A stretch of DNA of 27,752 bases. Source: JACRLV01 sp045863555. GTDB lineage: Bacteria > Planctomycetota > Phycisphaerae > UBA1845 > Fen-1342. The position numbers were made by a program, and so were the translations under genes. The stretch is taken from NCBI GenBank assembly GCA_045863555.1, contig BTUU01000033.1, positions 1 to 27,752 of the forward strand, in the 5' to 3' direction. The notes under the pieces are model-generated. The model searched no databases. It was not told where the DNA came from and saw nothing but the letters and a program-made list of their open reading frames with translations. The stretch's first letter is position 1. Each line of letters begins with the position of its first letter. Shown piece by piece: positions 22,296 to 27,752 of this stretch.

Positions 22296-22943
22296 ATGCA
22301 GATCGCAACACTCAAGGGTGAAACGCGGACGCCGGGCGGCCGGCATGCCAACGAGCGGCTGCGCCGGGGCGGGATGATTCCCGCGATTGTGTACGGCCAC
22401 GGTGAAGCGCCGGAGACCATCGCGATATCGCGGCACGAGCTGGAGCTGGCGCTGCGCGGCCACGCGCACGTGGTGCAGGTGGACATCGGCGGGAAGGCGA
22501 CGCAGTTCTTCCTGAAGGAAGTGCAGTACGACCACCTGGACAAGACGCCGATCCACGCCGACCTGATGCGGGTGGATCCGAACGAGCGCATCCAGGTTTC
22601 GGTGCCGATCGAGCTGCGGGGCACGCCGGCGGGCCTCACGGTCGGCGGCGAATTGATCCAGGTCATCAGCGACCTGGAAGTCGAGTGCAAGCTGCTCGAG
22701 ATTCCCGAGTCGGTCCGTGTGAAGATCGACCACCTGAACATCGGCCAGGCCGTTTACGTGAAGGAACTGGAGCTTCCCGCAGACGTGAAGGCGATGCACG
22801 ATCCGGAAGAGGTCGTGGTTTCCGTGCGCCTGAAGCGGCTCGAAGCGGAAGCGCCCGCGGCTGCGCCGGCGGAGGGTGCGACGGCGGAGCCGGAAGTCAT
22901 CGGCCGGGTGGCGAAGGAGAAGACGGAGGGTGAGGAGAAGTAG
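22296..22943 (+). CDS. rplY: Ribosomal protein bL25 (TL5/CTC type)
   Basis: A 5S rRNA-binding protein of the 50S subunit. The 215 residues have the long CTC form: an N-terminal L25 domain (IATLKGETRTPGGRHANERL, GGMIPAIVYGHGEAPETIAI, HLDKTPIHADLMRVD) and a C-terminal beta domain (SVPIELRGTPAGLTVGGEL, RVKIDHLNIGQAVYVKELEL, MHDPEEVVVSVRL), ending in an Ala/Glu-rich tail. ATG at 22296 has GGAG eight bases upstream; an in-frame ATG at 22278 is less likely. Its TAG stop shares one base with the GTG start of pth, indicating coupled translation. Confidence 0.96.
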   Translation: MQIATLKGETRTPGGRHANERLRRGGMIPAIVYGHGEAPETIAISRHELELALRGHAHVVQVDIGGKATQFFLKEVQYDHLDKTPIHADLMRVDPNERIQVSVPIELRGTPAGLTVGGELIQVISDLEVECKLLEIPESVRVKIDHLNIGQAVYVKELELPADVKAMHDPEEVVVSVRLKRLEAEAPAAAPAEGATAEPEVIGRVAKEKTEGEEK

Positions 22944-23527
22944 TGAAGCTGGTCGTCGGACTCGGAAACCCCGGTCGGCAGTACGCGGAAACGCGGCACA
23001 ACGTCGGCTTCCGGATCGTCGACGAAGTCGCGCGGCGGGCGAAGGTCGAGATCGACCGCTTCGACCGGGATTTCGAATCGCTGGTCGCGGAGGCCGGCGT
23101 CGCAGCGGAGCGAGTGCTGCTGGCCAAACCGCAGACGTACATGAATCTGAGCGGCAAGGCAGTGGCGGCGATCCGGCGGTTTTACAAGGTCGAGCTGAAT
23201 GACCTGCTGGTCGTGTCGGATGATCTCGACCTGGAGGTCGGCCAGATTCGGCTGAGGCCGTCGGGATCGGCGGGCGGCCAGAAGGGACTGGGCGACGTGC
23301 TGCTGAAGCTCGGATCGCAGGAGGTGCCGCGGATGCGGATCGGAATCGGCAAAGTTCATCGCTCGGCGACGGTCGAGTACGTGCTGGGCCGTTTTTCGCC
23401 GCCGGAGCGCGAGGTCATGGACCAGACGGTCGTGCTCGCGGCGGACGCGGTTGAATGCTGGGTCCGCGACGGGATGACCGCCGCGATGAATCGATACAAC
23501 AAGCGCAACGACTCGAACAAGGAGTGA
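22943..23527 (+). CDS. pth: Peptidyl-tRNA hydrolase
   Basis: Releases peptides from peptidyl-tRNA that dropped off the ribosome. The 194 residues begin MKLVVGLGNPGRQYAETRHN with the conserved Asn9 and catalytic His19, then LLAKPQTYMNLSGKAV and VVSDDLDLEVGQIRLRPSGS with the active-site Asp. The usual GGHNGL block reads GGQKGLGDVLL, so the His and Asn that contact the tRNA in E. coli Pth are Gln and Lys. Length and fold order are normal. The start is GTG overlapping the rplY stop; GAGGAG lies just upstream. rpsF follows four bases after the stop. Confidence 0.96.
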   Translation: MKLVVGLGNPGRQYAETRHNVGFRIVDEVARRAKVEIDRFDRDFESLVAEAGVAAERVLLAKPQTYMNLSGKAVAAIRRFYKVELNDLLVVSDDLDLEVGQIRLRPSGSAGGQKGLGDVLLKLGSQEVPRMRIGIGKVHRSATVEYVLGRFSPPEREVMDQTVVLAADAVECWVRDGMTAAMNRYNKRNDSNKE

Positions 23528-23531
23528 AGCC

Positions 23532-24059
23532 TTGAAGTTCTACGAAGGTCTGTTCCTGATGGACAACACGGCCGCCCCGGACTGGAAGTCGATGGAGACG
23601 GAAGTTCGGCGGCTGATGGATCGCGCCGGGGCGACGGTGCAGGTGCTCGTGAAATTCGACGAGCGGAAGCTGGCGTACGAGATCAAGGGCCGGAAGCGCG
23701 GGACGTACATTCTGACGTACTTCGAAGCGCCGACGGAGAAGATGAGCGCGCTGGAGCGCGACGTTCAGCTGAGCGAGTCGATCCTGCGGGCGATGTTCCT
23801 GCGCTACGAGCCGCTGAGCGAGGCGAAGCTGGCGGAGCTGAAGGCGCATCCGGCGGATCAGCCGCTGCGTCCGATGAGCAGCGGAGATCGGGATCGCGAC
23901 CGGGGCGACCGGTGGGATCGCGGCGACCGTGGTGACCGTGGCGACCGCGGGGATCGCGGAGACCGCGGGGATCGCGGGGATCGCGGTGACCGGGGGGATC
24001 GGGGCGATCGCGGTCCGCGTGAAGAGAGCGACGAGCCGGCGGAAATCGGCGCGGAGTAG
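23532..24059 (+). CDS. rpsF: Ribosomal protein bS6 with Gly-Asp-Arg repeat tail
   Basis: A 30S platform protein that pairs with bS18. The first ~95 residues are a normal bS6 (KFYEGLFLMDNTAAPDWKSM, VQVLVKFDERKLAYEIKGRK, RGTYILTYFEAPTEKMSALE, LSESILRAMFLRYE). The remaining ~80 residues are an extension: a charged GDRDRDRGDRWDR segment, ten perfect Gly-Asp-Arg units, then an acidic end (GPREESDEPAEIGAE). E. coli bS6 also has a disordered tail, but a short one. The start codon is TTG, supported by AAGGAG eight bases upstream and by the family N-terminus. It lies in the order pth-rpsF-ssb-rpsR-rplI. Confidence 0.96.
   Translation: MKFYEGLFLMDNTAAPDWKSMETEVRRLMDRAGATVQVLVKFDERKLAYEIKGRKRGTYILTYFEAPTEKMSALERDVQLSESILRAMFLRYEPLSEAKLAELKAHPADQPLRPMSSGDRDRDRGDRWDRGDRGDRGDRGDRGDRGDRGDRGDRGDRGDRGPREESDEPAEIGAE
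23922..24011 (+). repeat. Ten tandem 9-base units encoding Gly-Asp-Arg in rpsF
   Basis: Ten in-frame copies of GGN-GAY-CGN. Codons vary between units (GGC, GGT, GGG, GGA; GAC or GAT; CGT, CGC or CGG), so the peptide is conserved while the DNA is not identical. Confidence 0.9.
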
Positions 24060-24107
24060 GGGTCTGGAAGAGTCTGCGACTGGAGTTTTTTAAACCGGGA
24101 GAAGGCC

Positions 24108-24656
24108 ATGACGGGCTTCAATCGAGTGATCCTCGCCGGGAACCTGACGCGTGACCCGCAGATCAAGTATCTGCCGAGCAATACGGCCGTGTGCGAATTC
24201 GGCCTGGCGATGAATCGCCGCTGGCGCGACAAGGACGGTAACCAGCACGACGAGGTTTGTTTCGTCGACTGCGCCGCCTTCGGCCGACAGGGCGAGGTCA
24301 TCAACCAGTACATGTCCAAGGGCAAACAGATGCTGGTCGAGGGCCGGTTGAAGCTGGATCAGTGGACCGCCCAGGATGGCACGAAGAAATCGCGGCTCTC
24401 CGTCGTGGTTGAGAATTTCACGTTTCTCGGAGGTCCGGGAGCTCCCGGCGGCGGCGAAGGCGGGGGTCAGCGCGGCAATTACGAGCGCGGCGGCCAGAGC
24501 CGCGGCCCGGCTGAGAATCGTCCGCCCGCCGACAACCGCGGCAGCGGGTTCGTGCCGAACCGCGACAGCGCTCCGCCGCCGGCGGCCGATTACGAAACCA
24601 GCTATTCGAGCGCGGACGCGGAACCGCCGCCGCGCAACGACGATATTCCGTTTTAA
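24108..24656 (+). CDS. ssb: Single-stranded DNA-binding protein
   Basis: Coats single-stranded DNA in replication, recombination and repair. The 182 residues comprise an OB-fold (FNRVILAGNLTRDPQIKYLP, FGLAMNRRWRDKDGNQHDEV, FVDCAAFGRQGEVINQYMSK, GRLKLDQWTAQDGTKKSRLS) of about 110 residues, a Gly/Arg/Pro-rich disordered linker and the acidic partner-binding tip NDDIPF. The length is in the normal range. ATG at 24108 follows GGGAGAAGG. Placement between rpsF and rpsR is the common rpsF-ssb-rpsR arrangement. Confidence 0.97.
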   Translation: MTGFNRVILAGNLTRDPQIKYLPSNTAVCEFGLAMNRRWRDKDGNQHDEVCFVDCAAFGRQGEVINQYMSKGKQMLVEGRLKLDQWTAQDGTKKSRLSVVVENFTFLGGPGAPGGGEGGGQRGNYERGGQSRGPAENRPPADNRGSGFVPNRDSAPPPAADYETSYSSADAEPPPRNDDIPF

Positions 24657-24703
24657 GGTGTTCTGACGATCAATCGCAGCAGATTGAACATACGAGGTGA
24701 TGC

Positions 24704-24949
24704 ATGAAACCGAGAGCGGCCCGCCCGAAGAAGAAGAAGCGTTCCAGCGAACCGCCGAAGCTTCGCGGCCCGAAGATCAAGATGGAAGAGATCGATTACA
24801 AGGACGTGGCGCTGCTTCAGCGGCTCGTCAGCGCGCAGGGCAAGCTGTTTTCGCGCAAGCGTTCGGGCCTTGACGCCCCGGCGCAGCGCAAGGTGTCGGA
24901 GGCGCTGAAGCGCGCCCGGCTGATGGCCCTGATGCCGTTCATCAACTAG
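24704..24949 (+). CDS. rpsR: Ribosomal protein bS18
   Basis: An 81-residue 30S protein that binds next to bS6. The conserved part is IDYKDVALLQRLVSAQGKLF followed by SRKRSGLDAPAQRKVSEALK and RARLMALMPFIN. The N-terminal 20 residues are strongly basic (KPRAARPKKKKRSSEPPK). GAGGTGA precedes the ATG at five bases. No CxxC zinc motif is present, the C-minus form. Confidence 0.96.
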   Translation: MKPRAARPKKKKRSSEPPKLRGPKIKMEEIDYKDVALLQRLVSAQGKLFSRKRSGLDAPAQRKVSEALKRARLMALMPFIN

Positions 24950-25046
24950 CCAGGCGGACCGCCCTCGGCGCAGATCGAGGCGGTGCGGCTGCGATTGAAG
25001 CATTCCTGCGGCCGGCGCGCCGCGGAGACCAGTGGAGACAAGCATC

Positions 25047-25559
25047 ATGCAGGAACTGCTACTGCTCAAGGACGTTCGCAAGCTGGGCCACGTCGGCGAC
25101 GTGGTGAAGGTGCGCGACGGATACGCCCGCAATTACCTCCTCCCGCAGCGTCTGGCCACCGAGCCGACCGAGGAGAACATCAAGGCCATCGAGACGGTCA
25201 AGAAGGCCGCGGCCGCCGAGCGCGCGCGGAAGACGAAGGAATTCCAGGACATCGCCGCGAAGATGAAGGACCTCTCGGTCACCATCGAAGCCAATGCGAA
25301 CCCGGAAGGCACGCTGTACGGCTCGGTCGGTCCGCGCGAGATCGCCGCGGCCTGCCAGGCGCAGGGTTTCCCCGTGCTGGCCGAGCATGTGCTGCTCGAT
25401 CCGCCGATCCGGACACTCGACAACCGCAATGTGCGGATCGAGTTCACGGACGAGGTCGAGGTGACGATCAAGGTCTGGGTCGTCCGCGAGGGCGGCCTGC
25501 CCGAGGCGGCGGCCGCGACCGAGGGCGCCGAGGCGGGTGCAGCCCCGGCGGCCGAGTAG
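25047..25559 (+). CDS. rplI: Ribosomal protein bL9
   Basis: A 50S protein with two globular domains joined by a long helix. The N-terminal domain is MQELLLLKDVRKLGHVGDVV, then KVRDGYARNYLLPQRLATEP. The helix is Ala/Lys/Glu-rich (KKAAAAERARKTKEFQ). The C-terminal domain contains GTLYGSVGPREIAAACQAQG and an Ala/Glu-rich tail. The 170 residues are slightly longer than E. coli L9 because of that tail. ATG at 25047 has GGAG nine bases upstream; an in-frame ATG at 25032 is not supported by the family N-terminus. It is the last gene of the ribosomal block. Confidence 0.97.
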   Translation: MQELLLLKDVRKLGHVGDVVKVRDGYARNYLLPQRLATEPTEENIKAIETVKKAAAAERARKTKEFQDIAAKMKDLSVTIEANANPEGTLYGSVGPREIAAACQAQGFPVLAEHVLLDPPIRTLDNRNVRIEFTDEVEVTIKVWVVREGGLPEAAAATEGAEAGAAPAAE

Positions 25560-25654
25560 GCCCTGGATTGAATTGTCGGTCGATGTGGGCGGGGTCGTCG
25601 CGGCGGGAGCGTCGCGGGCGGCCCCGCCCGGTCGTCCCCGGGGGTGGGAAAACA

Positions 25655-25698
25655 GCCGGAAATGGGGGAAATCCCGCGAAAACGGGGGGATTTCCGGC
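25655..25698. other. Competing hairpins after rplI
   Basis: GCCGGAAAT (25655-25663) pairs with ATTTCCGGC (25690-25698), nine pairs. A second GGAAATCCC (25667-25675) can instead pair with GGGATTTCC (25687-25695). Both use the same 3' strand, so only one forms at a time. No U-tract follows. It may end the rplI transcript or act as a switch. Confidence 0.45.
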
Positions 25699-25704
25699 GG
25701 CCGC

Positions 25705-25732
25705 TTGACCCCGCACTGCCCTCGGATAGACT
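25705..25732 (+). promoter_or_regulatory. Candidate tRNA-Arg promoter
   Basis: TTGACC (25705-25710) and TAGACT (25727-25732) are 16 bases apart, five and four of six matches. Transcription would begin near 25739, about 19 bases before the tRNA. The arrangement resembles the candidate thrS promoter. Confidence 0.55.
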
Positions 25733-25757
25733 TGACCCGGGCACTGAGCAGAGAGTT

Positions 25758-25831
25758 GTCCTCGTAGCTCAATTGGACAGAGCGTCGGCCTCCGGAGCCG
25801 AAGGTTGTGGGTTCGAATCCCGCCGAGGACG
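25758..25831 (+). tRNA. tRNA-Arg (anticodon CCG)
   Basis: Acceptor GTCCTCG pairs with CGAGGAC; D-arm GCTC...GAGC; anticodon stem TCGGC/GCCGA around CTCCGGA giving CCG, which reads CGG; T-arm GTGGG-TTCGAAT-CCCGC; discriminator G at 25831. The 3' CCA is not encoded. Confidence 0.96.
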
Positions 25832-25870
25832 TGCGCCACGTCTGAATGCCGCCCATTGGGGGCTCCCGTT

Positions 25871-26941
25871 ATGCCCGTGCGGACGCATACGCGACTGATC
25901 GACGACCTTTCGCGCCTCGAACGGCGGATCGCCGAGGCGGCGGAGAAATCGCCGCGCAACGGCCGCTTTCGCAAGGCGATGCGGACGGAGCTGCTGCGCG
26001 TCCTCAATGGCAGCGGGACCTTCGAGCAGATTCCGGCGGAGGTGCCGAGCACGGTCGCGCTGACGGACCGGATTCAGAACCGGATCGGACGGGAATCCGA
26101 CTACGCGCTGCCCCGGGCGGTGTATGAACACGTGGGCTATGACAGCACCGTCGCGAGCTTCATCGCCCGGCGGCAGATCCGGCGGAGCGAATGGGACTTC
26201 CTGAGCCGGCTGGCGCGCGAACTCGGCCTGCCGATCGACTACGGCTTCGGCGAGATGGAGGACCGGCCGCCGTGGATGATCGACGTCGATGAGTCGCGGC
26301 AGTACCTGCGGGTGTGGATCCGCGAGCTGGCGCTTCAGGACATGCTGCTGGCGAGCATGGAGGCGTATCTGGTGCCGGCCGGGCCCGGGCGGTCGTGGAC
26401 GGAGATCTACGGGCTGGTGTTCGGATCTCTGCGGGCCGCCCAGAAGCCGAGCCGGGTGCCGATCGCGATGGTCGACCTGAACGTCGAGCGCATCTGCATC
26501 CAGCACCGCGCCTACGGGTCTCCGAGCGAAGTGACGGCGGATGAACGGAGCGAGGGGGCGCATCTTGCGATGGCGGAGGAGCTGTTCCCTTACTGGCACC
26601 TGCTGGGCGATTTTCACACGCACACGTTTCGCAATCTGGAGGAGATTCACGAGAATCGGGGCTGGCGCTACAGCAAGTGGGATGAGAAGGTGAACGTCGA
26701 GTGGAACCAGCGCGTCCGGGCGCTGGGGCACCGGCCGCGGGTGGCGCTGATCCTGACGATCGCGCACGCGGGGCGGCAATCGGCGGGCGCTCAGGAGGCG
26801 TGGCGCGGGCAGCACAATGTGCTGCGGGCGACAATCGGGCGGTGCCACTGCTTCATCTCGGCGTATCGCATACGGCCCGACGGGCGTTATTCGAGCGATG
26901 GGATTTCGCTGAAGTGTCCGCACCTGGCGGGACAGGCATAG
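25871..26941 (+). CDS. Protein with C-terminal JAMM/MPN-like metalloprotease domain, family not recognised
   Basis: The 356-residue product has a helical N-terminal half (residues 1-150, no family recognised) and a C-terminal half that resembles a JAB/MPN domain. Glu178 lies in TEIYGLVFGSLRAA, like the ExxGLLxG start of the fold. His249 and His251 lie in LLGDFHTHTF, the HxH metal ligands. Ser268 and Asp271 in RYSKWDEK would complete S-x2-D. The gap between HxH and Ser is 16 residues instead of the usual seven. A core strand PRVALILTIAHAG follows, and the protein ends with CPHLAG. JAMM enzymes cleave isopeptide bonds or process sulphur-carrier proteins; no ubiquitin-like partner gene is adjacent. 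A longer frame begins at 25805 but runs through the tRNA-Arg, so ATG 25871 is chosen. Confidence 0.65.
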   Translation: MPVRTHTRLIDDLSRLERRIAEAAEKSPRNGRFRKAMRTELLRVLNGSGTFEQIPAEVPSTVALTDRIQNRIGRESDYALPRAVYEHVGYDSTVASFIARRQIRRSEWDFLSRLARELGLPIDYGFGEMEDRPPWMIDVDESRQYLRVWIRELALQDMLLASMEAYLVPAGPGRSWTEIYGLVFGSLRAAQKPSRVPIAMVDLNVERICIQHRAYGSPSEVTADERSEGAHLAMAEELFPYWHLLGDFHTHTFRNLEEIHENRGWRYSKWDEKVNVEWNQRVRALGHRPRVALILTIAHAGRQSAGAQEAWRGQHNVLRATIGRCHCFISAYRIRPDGRYSSDGISLKCPHLAGQA

Positions 26942-27060
26942 CGGACGGAGGCGGGGCGGCGCGGCGGTTACCGGTGAACGCGGGGAGCGGCCCGCGGGGA
27001 TCGCATGCGCAGCGGCTGCGCCGACGGCAGGCCGCCCTCACTGTGGGGACAGGGGAATTC

Positions 27061-27752
27061 ATGCTTGCGTATCGACTGAACGCGTTCGGGCTCGAGCACC
27101 TGGAGCTGGTCGACGCGGCCGCGCCGCCACCGCCGGGGCCGGATGAGGCGACCGTCGAGATCTCGGCGATCAGCCTGAACTACCGCGATCTGCTGGTTAT
27201 TCGCGGGCTTTACAACCCGCGATTTCGTCTGCCGGCCACGCCGATCAGCGATGGCGCGGGGATCGTGCGGGCGGTCGGATCGAATGTGAAGCACGTCAGG
27301 CCGGGCGATCGCGTCATCGGGAATTTCATCACCGGCTGGATTGACGGGCCCTATTACGGGCGCTACCTGCCGACGACGCTGGGGATGCCCGGGCCGGGAT
27401 TGGCCGCAGAATTCGTGAATCTCCCGGGGGCCGCGCTGGTCGCGCCGCCGAGGCACTACTCGCTGGAGCAGGCGTCGACGCTGCCGATCGCGGCGCTGAC
27501 GGCGTGGAGCGCGCTGGTGACGGAGGGCGGGCTTGATCCGCGGCGGACGGACAATGATGCGACGATCCTGACGCTCGGGACCGGCGGCGTGTCGATGTTC
27601 GTGCTGCAATTTGCCCGGGCGATGGGAGCGCGGGTCATCGCTACGAGCAGCGACGACGCGAAGCTGGAGCGCGTGCGGCCGCTGACGATGGCGGGCGTGA
27701 ACTACCGGACGCATCCGGACTGGGACAAGCGGGTGCTCGAGCTGACGGGCGG
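27061..27752 (+). CDS. Zinc-type/MDR alcohol dehydrogenase-like protein (5' part, runs off window)
   Basis: The first 230 residues of a medium-chain dehydrogenase/reductase, open at the right edge. The GroES-like domain shows VEISAISLNYRDLLVIRGLY, TPISDGAGIVRAVGSNVKHV and PGDRVIGNFI. The nucleotide-binding domain begins STLPIAALTAWSALVTEGGL and carries TLGTGGVSMFVLQFARAMGA, the GxGxxS-type NAD(P) motif. The catalytic Cys-Gly of zinc alcohol dehydrogenases is replaced by LNYRD, as in quinone oxidoreductase-like members, so catalytic zinc is unlikely. The ATG follows AGGGGA. Its substrate is unknown; related proteins are annotated as NAD(P)-dependent alcohol dehydrogenases. Confidence 0.9.
   Translation, partial: MLAYRLNAFGLEHLELVDAAAPPPPGPDEATVEISAISLNYRDLLVIRGLYNPRFRLPATPISDGAGIVRAVGSNVKHVRPGDRVIGNFITGWIDGPYYGRYLPTTLGMPGPGLAAEFVNLPGAALVAPPRHYSLEQASTLPIAALTAWSALVTEGGLDPRRTDNDATILTLGTGGVSMFVLQFARAMGARVIATSSDDAKLERVRPLTMAGVNYRTHPDWDKRVLELTG

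Noticed and set aside
23922..24011. Tandem 9-base repeats that might suggest a CRISPR or satellite
   Set aside because: The units are in frame inside rpsF, have no spacers and vary only at synonymous positions. It is a coding repeat.
24071..24091. AGTC-tgc-GACT hairpin followed by six T between rpsF and ssb as an intrinsic terminator
   Set aside because: The stem is only four pairs and four bases separate it from the T-run. It lies inside a well-known co-transcribed gene pair.
25805..25870. N-terminal extension of the JAMM-like protein
   Set aside because: The extended frame begins inside tRNA-Arg. The next ATG at 25871 avoids overlap with the tRNA.

Overview
The window looks like a high-GC (roughly two-thirds G+C, by eye) bacterial chromosome segment, most probably from the Planctomycetota and perhaps the Phycisphaerae. 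This rests on the gene order thrS-infC and tRNA-Gln-prs-rplY-pth-rpsF-ssb-rpsR-rplI, on a long insertion in ThrRS, and on the secreted PQQ/TPR protein types. It is a judgement from sequence flavour; no phylogenetic test was possible.

Layout. (1) 0.2-2.1 kb, minus strand: an ECF sigma factor, a one-TM putative anti-sigma factor and a small secreted protein. (2) 2.2-6.7 kb, plus strand: a VTT/TVP38-type membrane protein, a secreted TPR protein, guaA, and a nucleotidyltransferase-fold protein. (3) 6.8-14.3 kb: an arsenic/metalloid island. On the plus strand are a Cys-rich lipoprotein with a DUF2703-like domain and a SigZ-like sigma factor with a Cys-rich tail. Converging on them from the minus strand is a compact eight-gene unit: arsR, an ArsP-type permease, a ProC-like reductase, a CxxC mini-thioredoxin, a DUF4405::ArsF-like fusion, a membrane-anchored thioredoxin (ArsE-like), a CcdA-like permease (ArsG-like) and an ACR3 arsenite exporter. 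(4) 14.4-17.4 kb, plus strand: a secreted beta-propeller-like protein, a PhzF-family enzyme and a Uma2-type nuclease-fold protein. (5) 17.6-20.5 kb, minus strand: thrS-infC. (6) 21.2-25.8 kb, plus strand: tRNA-Gln, prs, rplY, pth, rpsF, ssb, rpsR, rplI and tRNA-Arg. (7) 25.9 kb to the end, plus strand: a JAMM/MPN-like protein of unrecognised family and the 5' part of an MDR-type alcohol dehydrogenase.

How the genes may work together. In the island, ArsR would sense As(III) through a Cys pair and release two matching palindromes that I see in front of arsR and in front of the permease. The permease and ACR3 would export trivalent organic and inorganic arsenic. The ArsF-like, thioredoxin and CcdA-like products would supply reducing power or reduce nitroaromatic arsenicals and export the products. 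The fused DUF4405 membrane domain suggests electron input from the quinone pool. The SigZ-like factor and its lipoprotein partner may add a second regulatory layer. The remaining blocks are housekeeping translation, replication and nucleotide genes.

The most interesting signals are the fusion protein and overall composition of the ars unit, the twin operators, recurrent -10-like hexamers placed exactly six bases before SD-less ATGs (suggesting leaderless mRNAs), a ten-unit Gly-Asp-Arg repeat in ribosomal protein bS6, and a JAMM motif with widened spacing.
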